A stretch of DNA of 64,000 bases from contig DASPNM010000026.1 in assembly GCA_035626515.1 (NCBI GenBank), forward strand, positions 76,340-140,339, in the 5' to 3' direction. This DNA comes from DASPNM01 sp035626515 (GTDB lineage Bacteria > Bacteroidota > Bacteroidia > Chitinophagales > Chitinophagaceae). A program made the position numbers and the translations under genes. Position 1 is the first letter of the stretch, and every line of letters starts with the position of its first letter. The notes under the pieces were generated by a model that saw nothing but the letters and a program-made list of their open reading frames with translations, ran no database searches and was not told the DNA's origin. Positions 45,790-54,625 of the stretch are shown here, piece by piece.

Positions 45790-46599
45790 ATGCGCCAGCG
45801 TTTTTCCGATAGGAAAGTCCATGAATTTTTCCGCAGGCACGGACTGCCTGGCAGCATCACGTATTTCAACAGCGGTGGAAGGCGCATCCGCTACATTCGC
45901 ATCCACAACGGGGCCGCGGCCACGATCTTCTTCATCCCCGGTGCCCCCGCGTCCCTGGATCTTTATCGCGATTACTACACGCATCCGCGGCTGCGCGAAC
46001 GCTTCGATATGATCGCGGTGGACCGGCCGGGTTATGGCGGCTCGGGCTATGGGAGACCCGAGCCTTCGGTCGCCCGGCAGAGCTCGATGATGCTCGATCT
46101 GCTGGACAGGGAGAAACGTCTTCCTCACCCTCTGCTCATTTGCGCGGGGAGCTACGGCGCTTCGATCGCGTGCCGGATACTGATGGACCGCCCGGCCGCC
46201 GCCGACGGCCTGCTGCTCGACTGCCCATCGCTGGCTCCGGGCGAGGAAAAATATTTCTGGTTTACCGGCGCGATTGAAAAAACCTTCCTTAAACAAATCA
46301 TTCCTCCACACTACCGGTCTGCGAACAGTGAAAAATATCACCACCGCCGCGAGCTTGCCGAGATGCTCCCGTACTGGGAAAAAGTCCGTGTGCCGGTGAT
46401 TTACGTGCAGGGAGAAAAAGACAACATAGTTTATACATCCAACGCGGAATTCGCGAAGGCCCGCCTGGTGAACGTTCCCTTCCTGGAGGTAGTGATGGTA
46501 CCGGGCCGGAAACACCTCACCATTCTTCGGGAGGTGCCCCTGATTGTGAGCAAGCTGATCAGCCTTTACCGGAAAGTTATTCCCGCCCATGCACGCTGA
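45790..46599 (+). CDS. Alpha/beta-hydrolase
   Basis: The 269 residues show an alpha/beta-hydrolase. Oxyanion-type FIPGAPASLDLYRDYYTHPRL, VDRPGYGGSGYGRPE, and the nucleophile elbow CAGSYGASIAC (GxSxG). The acid and His are likely in VIYVQGEKDNIVY and PGRKHLTI. No signal peptide. Substrate unknown. A start four codons upstream (45778, TTG) is possible. Confidence 0.9.
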   Translation: MRQRFSDRKVHEFFRRHGLPGSITYFNSGGRRIRYIRIHNGAAATIFFIPGAPASLDLYRDYYTHPRLRERFDMIAVDRPGYGGSGYGRPEPSVARQSSMMLDLLDREKRLPHPLLICAGSYGASIACRILMDRPAAADGLLLDCPSLAPGEEKYFWFTGAIEKTFLKQIIPPHYRSANSEKYHHRRELAEMLPYWEKVRVPVIYVQGEKDNIVYTSNAEFAKARLVNVPFLEVVMVPGRKHLTILREVPLIVSKLISLYRKVIPAHAR

Positions 46600-46654
46600 T
46601 TATTCCTGCTGGCGGTTTTCTTTTTATCTTTAAAAACAAACCAACCGGCTGCTT

Positions 46655-47518
46655 ATGTACCGCGCAACCAAACAGAAAGTTCACGGACTGTTGCACCCCG
46701 AGATCGTTGGTGACAAGCATTGGGACAAGATCATCAACCTCTTTATTGTTGTCCTGATTATCCTCAACGTGATCGTGGTGATGCTCGAAACAGTGGACCC
46801 GCTGTTCGTGCGGTACCGAACGTTTTTCTATTATTTCGATCTTTTTTCGGTAATTATCTTCACGATTGAATACGTGTTGCGCCTCTGGAGCGCTACTGAA
46901 GAGGAACGGTATAAACACCCTCTGTGGGGAAGGCTGAAATACATGGTCTCGGCCGGCGCGCTGATCGACCTGATCGCGATCCTGCCTTTTTTCATCTACA
47001 TGTTCACGGCGGTCCCGATCGACCTCCGCGAGCTGCGAATCCTGCGGCTGCTGAGAGTGCTGCGCCTCTTCCGCCTTACCGCCTATACGCAGGCTGCGCA
47101 AATGATTGGAAATGTTTTTCGAAAAAGGAAAAGCGAACTGACGCTGAGCTTTGTGCTCGCGACTTTTCTGATCATCATTTCCTCCTGCATCATATATTTC
47201 GCCGAACACCGCACCCCGGCGCCCGGGGAAACCGCCAGCAAATTCACCAGCATCCCGGCTACACTCTGGTGGTCAGTAGTCACACTTACAACTACCGGCT
47301 ACGGTGATATAGTGCCGGTGACACACGTTGGGAAATTTCTGACCGGATTTATCATGCTGGCCGGCGTTGCCTTTTTCGCCCTGCCGGCCGGCATTATCAC
47401 CGCGGGATTCATTGATGAGTTCAGGCTTTTACGCGTGAAGCGCACGCACCGCTGCCCCCATTGCGGAGAAATGATTGAATTCGAAGACAAGGGAAATCAC
47501 ATCCGCAAAGCACACTAG
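46655..47518 (+). CDS. Voltage-gated potassium channel-like protein with C-terminal C2H2-type knuckle
   Basis: The 287-residue channel has S1-S6. S4 carries regularly spaced arginines in LRELRILRLLRVLRLFRL (about 125-142), the voltage sensor. The selectivity filter is TTGYGD. S6 ends with FALPAGIITAGF. The last 25 residues hold CPHCG...H...H with spacing C-x2-C-x11-H-x4-H (Cys267, Cys270, His282, His287), like a zinc finger. Zinc binding there is inferred. A near -7 match TATCTTTA lies about 30 bases upstream. It is convergent with an amidohydrolase gene with a gap of five bases. Confidence 0.93.
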   Translation: MYRATKQKVHGLLHPEIVGDKHWDKIINLFIVVLIILNVIVVMLETVDPLFVRYRTFFYYFDLFSVIIFTIEYVLRLWSATEEERYKHPLWGRLKYMVSAGALIDLIAILPFFIYMFTAVPIDLRELRILRLLRVLRLFRLTAYTQAAQMIGNVFRKRKSELTLSFVLATFLIIISSCIIYFAEHRTPAPGETASKFTSIPATLWWSVVTLTTTGYGDIVPVTHVGKFLTGFIMLAGVAFFALPAGIITAGFIDEFRLLRVKRTHRCPHCGEMIEFEDKGNHIRKAH

Positions 47519-47523
47519 CTCAC

Positions 47524-48849
47524 TCAGAATCCCTTTTTTCCTTTCAGCTGGTACTTCTGCTCGTAACGGTCGTTGAGCTGCTTGTGCTTGTCGTCCAGGT
47601 TGATCTGCCGCCCCTGGATGAAGGCATGGGTCACGTTGCTCGTGCTCATATCCAGCAGGTCGCCGGAGCTGATGATCAGCGTGGCGTCCTTGCCTGCTTC
47701 GATGGTGCCTGCTTTGTCGGCGACGCCCATGATCTTCGCCGGGTTCAGCGTAATAGCTGCAAGCGCCTGCTCTTTGGTGAGCCCGTAAGCCGCTGCCGTA
47801 CCTGCGTTGAACGGAAGGTTGCGGCCGCGCGTTTGCGGATCATCGTCCGAGATCGAGAACAGCACCCCTGCTTTCTGCAGGATGGCCGCTGTCTTATACG
47901 GCTGGTCCACGTCGTCGTCCGTTGTGGTCGGCAGGCTGTGCGGCTGCTGCAATACAACGGCAATCTGGTGCTGCTTCAGCAGGTCGGCGATCTGCCAGCT
48001 TTCTGAACCCCCCACTATGACCACATCAAATCCGAATTCTTTTACAAAATCAATTGCAACGAGCATCTGCTTTACCGTGTTTGCGTGCACGTACAGCTTT
48101 TGCTGCTTCGAGAAAAGATTGCGCGTGGCCTCGTACTTAAGATTTGTTTCTTCACGCGAAGGATTTTCGTGGTAAGCTTTTGCTTCGCGGAAAAATGCTT
48201 TCAACCTTTCCACCTGCTCGAGTCCTTCCTTGACAGGATCGCTTTGGCCCGCGCTGGGTCCACTCCCCGAACCACGGGTGAAGCTGGGGCGCGGCAACAG
48301 CGTCGGCATGTACAAATGCATGCCGCCGTCAACCTTCAGCGCGGCATCTGTCCAGGTCCATGCGTCGAGCTGCACTACAGAAGACGTACCCGCGAGAAAA
48401 CTTCCCTGCGGAACCACGTTGGCCATCAGAACTCCGTTCGAACGCAAGGTGTTGATTACTTTCGAATCTGTATTGTACGCAACGATGGAGCGTACATTCG
48501 GATTCAAATCGCCGATCTCCCGCAGGTCGCTGGTTGCCCGGACGGCGCTGATTTCCGTGAGACCAAGTGCACTTACCGGCAAAATCAGGCCCGGGTACAC
48601 ATGCTTGCCGTTGGCGTCAATCACCTGCGTCTCATTTGCGGGAATTGAAATATCACGACCGACTTTCTCGATCTTGCCATCACGGATCTGGATCACTCCG
48701 TTTTCGACAACCGTGCCATTCCCCACGTGGATCGTGGCATTGCGGATATACATCGTTCCTTTCTGCGGCGGCGCAGGCAGGATGTTTGCCTGCGTGAAGG
48801 CGGTAAGCTGCATTGTTACCGCAACCAGGCCCGGAAATAATTTTTTCAT
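47524..48849 (-). CDS. Secreted amidohydrolase-family protein lacking the N-terminal HxH
   Basis: The 441 residues have a signal peptide (LFPGLVAVTMQLTAFTQA) and the composite amidohydrolase layout: MYIRNATIHVGNGTVVENGVIQIRDGKIEKVG, then ANGKHVYPGLILPVSALGL where HxH would be expected but is absent. The C-terminal part has AYGLTKEQALAAITLNPAKIMGVADKAGTIEAGKDATLII, the usual closing block. It may be a non-catalytic partner of the next protein. It lies 41 bases after the 1039-residue gene. Confidence 0.9.
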   Translation of the reverse strand: MKKLFPGLVAVTMQLTAFTQANILPAPPQKGTMYIRNATIHVGNGTVVENGVIQIRDGKIEKVGRDISIPANETQVIDANGKHVYPGLILPVSALGLTEISAVRATSDLREIGDLNPNVRSIVAYNTDSKVINTLRSNGVLMANVVPQGSFLAGTSSVVQLDAWTWTDAALKVDGGMHLYMPTLLPRPSFTRGSGSGPSAGQSDPVKEGLEQVERLKAFFREAKAYHENPSREETNLKYEATRNLFSKQQKLYVHANTVKQMLVAIDFVKEFGFDVVIVGGSESWQIADLLKQHQIAVVLQQPHSLPTTTDDDVDQPYKTAAILQKAGVLFSISDDDPQTRGRNLPFNAGTAAAYGLTKEQALAAITLNPAKIMGVADKAGTIEAGKDATLIISSGDLLDMSTSNVTHAFIQGRQINLDDKHKQLNDRYEQKYQLKGKKGF

Positions 48850-48890
48850 TTCGAAAGTTTGAGGGTTATAAGCAGTTTCGTGATCTTAAA

Positions 48891-51800
48891 TCATTCGTCG
48901 CTGTCAATTACCAGCAACCCGTGGCTGTGGCCATGGTCGCTGCAGGAATGCATCAGCTGATAGCTCGGCTGAGCCGGCACCATCGGCGCACCGCTTCTTT
49001 TTTCTCCGTTCAGCTTTTTTACAAGCCGCATCCTTTCAGCTTCCACTTCCTTCTGAAGGAGTTCGTCACGTTGCCGGTCAAAATACACGGTGCCGTCAAC
49101 GATCGTATACAGTGCCTTGGCGTAAACGCTCAGCGGGTTGTCCGACCAGACTACCACATCGGCGTCTTTGCCGGCCTTAAGGCTTCCCACCTTGTCGTCC
49201 ACGCGGAGCATGCGCGCAGGATTTATGGTCACCATATTTAAAGCTTCTTCAGGCGTCAGGCCGCCGTACTTCATGGTCTTCGCAGCTTCCTGGTTGAGGC
49301 GGCGCGCCATCTCGGCATCGTCGGAGTTGATAGCGACGTTCAGCCCTACCCGGTGCATGATCGCGGCATTGTAAGGAATCGCATCCTCAACCTCCATCTT
49401 GTAAGCCCACCAGTCGGAAAAAGTGGACGCATTTGCACCGTGTTTCAGCATGCGGTCCGCCACTTTGTATCCTTCCAGAATATGTGTAAATGTGTTTACC
49501 TGGAATCCCATTTTTTCCGCCACCTCAATGAGACCGGTGATTTCGCTCTGCACGTAAGAGTGGCAGGTAATGAAACGCCTCTTGTCGAGTATCTCCACGA
49601 GCGCTTCCAGCTCCAGGTCGCGCCGCGGCGCCACCAGGCCGGTTATCGGCTTGCGGGCTTTCTGCAGCTGTTCCTTCGCGGCGTTATACGCCTCCCACTC
49701 TTTTTTGTAATCTTTTGCGCGCGTAAAGGCGTCCACCAAAACCTGCTCTACCCCCATCCGCGTATCGGGATAGCGGTTGTTCTGCCCCGCTTGCGTGAAA
49801 TTGGAACGCTTTACGTTCTCTCCCAGCGCGAACTTGATCTGTCCGGGCCATCCCGCGAACTTCAGCTCGTTGTCGCTGGCTCCCCATCTCAGCTTCAGCA
49901 ATTGCGTCTGGCCTCCGATCACATTCGCAGAGCCGTGGAGTATATGCGAGGACGTAACCCCGCCGCTGAGCTGCCGGTAAATGTTGATGTCGTCCGGATT
50001 GATATTATCGCCGATCCTCACTTCAGAAGTCACAGACTGCGCGCCTTCGTTGATCGAAGCTGCGGCGATGTGCGAGTGTTCGTCAATGATTCCGGCAGTA
50101 ATATGCTTGCCTGTTCCTTCAATGATCCGCGCGCCTGGTTCACTCAGGTTCTTCCCGATCATGGCAATCTTTCCATTCTTCAGAAGAACGTCCGTATTCT
50201 GGAGCACTCCTTCCTTTTCGCTGGTCCACACGGTAGCGTTGCGGATAAGAATGGTTTCCTGCCTGGGGCGATTTTCCTCATCCCATCCGAACGGAAGGAA
50301 CGGATAAGTTACTTTTCCCACCACCGGCGCCGGCCGCTTTCTTGCCGAATCCACCCGCCGGTCCACAGTCCGCGTAAACACAGCCCGCCAGGTAAAATTG
50401 TTTCCCAGTGAATCGGTGCCGGTGCCGTTCCACTCATCTCCATTCACCACACCCCCCAGGCGAACAGCCGTGGGTGGCAGCTCGGGTGACCGTCCGCGAC
50501 GGGAATCATCACTGCTTCTCCGCTGCGCAAGCGCGTAACTGATGCGCACCTGCTTTCCATCGAAGCGAAAGCGTGCAAGCATGGTGTCCTTCGCGTACAT
50601 CACTGCGCTGCTGTCGCCCCGCACTTCGAGCGTGTACTGCTCTGCGCCACCCGGTGCATTCACCGATAGCGCGTATATGCCGATAATATTGTTGTCGGGC
50701 CGCACCGTGTAGCGGATCCCCTGGATGTAATTATACAAGATGGTGGACCGCTCATTGAAAATCGGTCCGCTCGTGATCAAAAAGTTCGCCAGCTTTCCCG
50801 CATCGAGGCTTCCCACCTTCTCGTAAATGCCGAGCGCTGTTGCCGGAGTTTTCGTGAGTGCTTCCATCGCTTTCGCCTCGCTCAGCCCGAACTCGATTGC
50901 GCGGCGAAGGTTGCTCCAGAAGCTGTTCGGCGATCTCAGATCCGCCGTAGTGAGGCAGAACGGAATGCCCGCTTTTTCGAAGGCCGCCGGATTCGTGGGC
51001 GCGAGCTCCCAGTGCTTCATGTCCTCTAGCGATACAAATCGCGCGTCGTTGGGATCCTCCACGTCCATTGCCTGCGGATAATTTAGCGATAAGATGAAGG
51101 TGGCATGGGTCGCCTTCATGTCGCGGATCCGCTGGTATTCTTTCCCGCCCGCCTTGATAATATATTGTACCCCAAACTCATCTCCAATGCGGTCGGCGCG
51201 AAGCACATTCCACTTGTCGCCGGCCTGAGGAGCATCTGCCGCGTCGAAGATCTGTGGCAGCGACTGGTTGTCGTTCCATGCTTTCAGCGTTGCGTTGAAT
51301 CCTTCTTCGTCCGGACGGCCCTTATACCAGGCTGCGTCCAGGTAGGTCTGGCGCAGCAGCGCGATGTAGCCCATCATGGAGCCCGGATAGGTTTGCGTGG
51401 AGCTTCCCTTGTTGAATGAATAATTCGCGGAGGCGCGCTCCTTCAGGATCACCAGGTTTTCTTTCTGGTTGGCCAGCGTGACGACGGCGCCGGTACCCCT
51501 GGCTATTCCATCCTTTATATGCGTCAGCACTGCTCCAAACCCGGCGTCGCGCAGAGGACGGGCACTGCTGTCGCGCACGGCGAAAGATTTATAAACGTCC
51601 ACGTCCGATCGGATCGCCTGGTTCCATCCGTACGGTCCTCTCAGGTTTGATTCGATCTGGCTCTGTCCGCCGAAAGTGAAACTGGTCGTGGGCGCAGTTC
51701 GGGGCGGGGTCCCGTAATCGGTATAAATGTCAATGAAAGAAGGATAAATGTGCTTGTCCCTGCTGTTGATTTCCACTGCACCCGGAGGTACCGGAAGCGC

Positions 51801-52010
51801 CTTACCCACGGCCACAATCTTTCCATCCTTGATGATCATGGTGGCACCGGTCAGCGGGGTGATTCCATCCTTATATATTGTAGCATGCGTAAACGCGTAG
51901 TAGCCATGCCTTGGATCCGCAACCCCATTCGCAGGGAAGGTGGGTTGGGCGTTCAGGGCAAGCTGCAGGAAAATGACCGGCAAAACGGCCAGGCGACACA
52001 ATTTTCTCAT
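48891..52010 (-). CDS. Secreted double amidohydrolase protein with His-rich C-terminus (1039 aa)
   Basis: The protein has a signal peptide (LAVLPVIFLQLALNAQ) and two amidohydrolase-like halves. The first (about 30-450) shows the frame THATIYKDGITPLTGATMIIKDG but HIYPSFIDIYTDYG has no HxH. The second (about 590-1010) shows GKHITAGIIDEHSHIAAAS with HSH, FITCHSYVQSEI, NTFTHILEGY and NSDDAEMARRL, so it may be active. The C-terminus has HSCSDHGHSHG, a His-rich metal-binding-like tail. It is likely cotranscribed with the smaller amidohydrolase gene. Substrate unknown, perhaps imidazolonepropionase- or prolidase-like. Confidence 0.9.
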   Translation of the reverse strand: MRKLCRLAVLPVIFLQLALNAQPTFPANGVADPRHGYYAFTHATIYKDGITPLTGATMIIKDGKIVAVGKALPVPPGAVEINSRDKHIYPSFIDIYTDYGTPPRTAPTTSFTFGGQSQIESNLRGPYGWNQAIRSDVDVYKSFAVRDSSARPLRDAGFGAVLTHIKDGIARGTGAVVTLANQKENLVILKERASANYSFNKGSSTQTYPGSMMGYIALLRQTYLDAAWYKGRPDEEGFNATLKAWNDNQSLPQIFDAADAPQAGDKWNVLRADRIGDEFGVQYIIKAGGKEYQRIRDMKATHATFILSLNYPQAMDVEDPNDARFVSLEDMKHWELAPTNPAAFEKAGIPFCLTTADLRSPNSFWSNLRRAIEFGLSEAKAMEALTKTPATALGIYEKVGSLDAGKLANFLITSGPIFNERSTILYNYIQGIRYTVRPDNNIIGIYALSVNAPGGAEQYTLEVRGDSSAVMYAKDTMLARFRFDGKQVRISYALAQRRSSDDSRRGRSPELPPTAVRLGGVVNGDEWNGTGTDSLGNNFTWRAVFTRTVDRRVDSARKRPAPVVGKVTYPFLPFGWDEENRPRQETILIRNATVWTSEKEGVLQNTDVLLKNGKIAMIGKNLSEPGARIIEGTGKHITAGIIDEHSHIAAASINEGAQSVTSEVRIGDNINPDDINIYRQLSGGVTSSHILHGSANVIGGQTQLLKLRWGASDNELKFAGWPGQIKFALGENVKRSNFTQAGQNNRYPDTRMGVEQVLVDAFTRAKDYKKEWEAYNAAKEQLQKARKPITGLVAPRRDLELEALVEILDKRRFITCHSYVQSEITGLIEVAEKMGFQVNTFTHILEGYKVADRMLKHGANASTFSDWWAYKMEVEDAIPYNAAIMHRVGLNVAINSDDAEMARRLNQEAAKTMKYGGLTPEEALNMVTINPARMLRVDDKVGSLKAGKDADVVVWSDNPLSVYAKALYTIVDGTVYFDRQRDELLQKEVEAERMRLVKKLNGEKRSGAPMVPAQPSYQLMHSCSDHGHSHGLLVIDSDE

Positions 52011-52128
52011 ATGAGATCGTTAACGTTTAGTTTAGTGGCCCAATTTAAAGAATTGCGATTAAACAAAATGGACACAATGATGAGTGGCGGGGTTGCATTC
52101 GCCGCTATGTCTTCCGCAAAACTTTGGC

Positions 52129-52136
52129 TACCTTTG
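52129..52136 (+). promoter_or_regulatory. Bacteroidota -7 element for deoC
   Basis: TACCTTTG matches TAnnTTTG, 20 bases before the deoC start. Confidence 0.6.
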
Positions 52137-52156
52137 ACTCCTGTCAATTTCCCTTT

Positions 52157-53077
52157 ATGCCCGGGATTAAATCCCTCGTTTCCATCCCCGATTTTTCCCT
52201 CTCGCCGCGCATCGATCAGACGGGAGCGGAGGAACGTGCATCGCGGTTTACGCGGCGCAGCATTAAAAAAGAATCCAAGATCAATGGCCTGAAGCTGGTG
52301 CTCAACATGATTGATCTCACCACGCTGGAAGGCAAGGACACCGAAGGCAAGGTCCGACAGCTTTGCTACAAGGCCATGCACCTGCATGATTCGCTCCCCG
52401 GAATTCCGACGGTGGCGGCGGTTTGCGTCTATCCCTCGATGGTGAAGGTAGCAAAGAAAGCACTCGTTGGTTCCGGGATTCTGGTGGCATCCGTAGCGAC
52501 CGGTTTTCCGAGCGGCCAGGCTTCCCGCGAGGTGAAGATCCGGGATACAAAGTTCGCGGTGAGCGAAGGCGCCGATGAAGTGGACATGGTGATCAGCCGC
52601 GGAAAATTCCATGCGGGAGAATACAATTATGTTTTTGACGAAATAGCCGCGATCCGCGAAGCCTGCGGAAATGCGCGACTAAAAGTGATCCTCGAGACCG
52701 GGGAGCTCGGAACTTTTGACAAGATCCGCCGTGCCAGCGACATTGCAATGTACGCAGGAGCGGATTTTATCAAAACTTCGACGGGAAAGATCCAGCCGGC
52801 GGCGACCCTGCCCGTCACGCTCGTGATGCTCGAGGCGATTCGCGATTATTATTACCGCATCGGAAGAATGGTGGGAATGAAGCCCGCCGGAGGCATTTCC
52901 AAATCCAAGCTCGCGCTGCATTACCTGGTCATGGTAAAGGAAGTGCTCGGTGAAGCCTGGCTGAACAACGAATGGTTCCGCTTCGGCGCCAGCAGCCTCG
53001 CCAACGATGTGCTCATGCAGCTTATGAAGGAAATGACCGGCGTTTACCAGGCGGCCAATTATTTTTCCGTGGACTAA
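52157..53077 (+). CDS. deoC: Deoxyribose-phosphate aldolase
   Basis: The 306-residue aldolase converts 2-deoxyribose-5-phosphate to glyceraldehyde-3-phosphate and acetaldehyde. It has LVLNMIDLTTLEGKD, VCVYPSMVKVAKK, TGFPSGQAS, EVDMVISRGKF, LKVILETGEL and the Schiff-base lysine in DFIKTSTGK. The N-terminal 40 residues precede the core, as in the longer DeoC type. It is followed by two aldehyde dehydrogenase genes, which fits oxidation of acetaldehyde. I start at ATG 52157; longer frames would overlap the promoter. Confidence 0.95.
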   Translation: MPGIKSLVSIPDFSLSPRIDQTGAEERASRFTRRSIKKESKINGLKLVLNMIDLTTLEGKDTEGKVRQLCYKAMHLHDSLPGIPTVAAVCVYPSMVKVAKKALVGSGILVASVATGFPSGQASREVKIRDTKFAVSEGADEVDMVISRGKFHAGEYNYVFDEIAAIREACGNARLKVILETGELGTFDKIRRASDIAMYAGADFIKTSTGKIQPAATLPVTLVMLEAIRDYYYRIGRMVGMKPAGGISKSKLALHYLVMVKEVLGEAWLNNEWFRFGASSLANDVLMQLMKEMTGVYQAANYFSVD

Positions 53078-53104
53078 AGCGTTCACGCAGCACAAACGAT
53101 CATC

Positions 53105-54601
53105 ATGCCAGCAACCAGGAAAAAACAATCAAAAGGAAATACCCTCCGGCTGAAATTCGATACCAGTTGGTCCTATGCTCCCGCTCCCGAAAGCCGTACC
53201 GCGGCATCCTTCCGCGCGCGTTACGAGCTTTTCATCAATGGAGAATGGCAGCAACCGCTGAGCAAAAAATATTTCGATACGATCAACCCGGCTACCGAGG
53301 AACGACTGAGCGAAATTGCGGAGGCGGGTGCCGCCGACGTGGACCGCGCGGTTCGTGCGGCAAGGACCGCGTATGATAAAGTGTGGCGCCGCATGCCGGC
53401 GAAGGAGCGCGCGAAATACATCTACCGGATCGCGCGCATGATCCAGGAGCGGGCCCGTGAGTTCGCCATCATCGAATCCCTCGACGGCGGAAAACCCATC
53501 CGCGAGAGCCGCGACTTCGACGTTCCGACTGCCGCGAATCATTTTTTTTATTATGCCGGCTGGGCCGACAAGCTGGAATATGCTTTTCCCAACCGCGGCA
53601 CCGAACCCCTCGGGGTAGCCGGACAGATCATTCCCTGGAATTTTCCCCTGCTGATGGCAGCATGGAAGATCGCGCCAGCACTGGCTACCGGGAATACTGT
53701 TGTGCTGAAGCCCGCCGAAACCACGCCGCTCACGGCGCTGAAGCTGGCCGAGCTGCTGCAGGAAGCCGACCTTCCACCGGGAGTGGTGAACATCGTCACC
53801 GGCGCGGGCGCTACCGGCGCCGCGATCGTCAATCACCCCGACATTGACAAGATTGCTTTTACCGGATCTACTGAGGTGGGCAAGATCATCCAGCGCGCCA
53901 TCGCGGGGACAAAGAAAAAAGCTACACTGGAGCTTGGCGGAAAAGCCGCTAACATCATTTTCGAAGATGCCCCGCTCGACCAGGCCGTGGAAGGAGTGAT
54001 CAACGGAATATATTTTAACCAGGGACATGTTTGCTGCGCAGGTTCGCGGCTGTATGTGCAGGAATCGGTAGCGAAAGAAGTGATCCGCAAGCTGCGCGAC
54101 CGCATTGAAACGCTGATCGTAGGCGACCCTCTCGACAAGAATACCGACATCGGTGCCATCAATTCGCGGCAGCAGCTTGAGACCATTGAAAAATACCTCG
54201 GCATCGGGAAAAAAGAAGGCGCGGAAATGTACCAAAGCTCCTGCCCGCTTCCCGGCCGCGGCTACTGGTGCCGGCCCACCATCTTCACCAACGTGGCCCA
54301 GAGCAACCGCATTGCCCAGGAAGAGATCTTCGGTCCCGTGCTGGCGGTGCTGACATTCCGCACAGACGACGAAGTGATTGAGAAAGCAAACAACAGCCCG
54401 TACGGTTTGAGCGCGGGAGTATGGACCGACAAAGGCTCGAAGATTTTCAACATGACCCGCAGGATGCGCGCCGGCGTCGTCTGGGCGAATACCTTCAACA
54501 AGTTTGACCCCTCTTCTCCCTTCGGTGGCTACAAGGAGAGCGGCTACGGGAGAGAGGGCGGGCTCCACGGACTGCTTCCTTACCTGAACCTGGTGGGTTG
54601 A
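53105..54601 (+). CDS. Aldehyde dehydrogenase
   Basis: The 498 residues form a complete NAD(P)-dependent aldehyde dehydrogenase. Seen: IIPWNFPLLMAAWKIAPALATGNTVVLKPAE, FTGSTEVGK, the general base Glu276 in LELGGK, the nucleophile Cys310 in QGHVCCAGSR, and EEIFGPVL. The N-terminal 35 residues are an extra, basic segment. It follows deoC by 27 bases and precedes a half-length homologue by 24 bases, so the three form an operon. Confidence 0.95.
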   Translation: MPATRKKQSKGNTLRLKFDTSWSYAPAPESRTAASFRARYELFINGEWQQPLSKKYFDTINPATEERLSEIAEAGAADVDRAVRAARTAYDKVWRRMPAKERAKYIYRIARMIQERAREFAIIESLDGGKPIRESRDFDVPTAANHFFYYAGWADKLEYAFPNRGTEPLGVAGQIIPWNFPLLMAAWKIAPALATGNTVVLKPAETTPLTALKLAELLQEADLPPGVVNIVTGAGATGAAIVNHPDIDKIAFTGSTEVGKIIQRAIAGTKKKATLELGGKAANIIFEDAPLDQAVEGVINGIYFNQGHVCCAGSRLYVQESVAKEVIRKLRDRIETLIVGDPLDKNTDIGAINSRQQLETIEKYLGIGKKEGAEMYQSSCPLPGRGYWCRPTIFTNVAQSNRIAQEEIFGPVLAVLTFRTDDEVIEKANNSPYGLSAGVWTDKGSKIFNMTRRMRAGVVWANTFNKFDPSSPFGGYKESGYGREGGLHGLLPYLNLVG

Positions 54602-54625
54602 GAAAACAATACAAAAACGAGAACA

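Noticed and set aside
53129..54568. A 479-codon minus frame opposite the full aldehyde dehydrogenase
   Set aside because: Antisense shadow; no domain.
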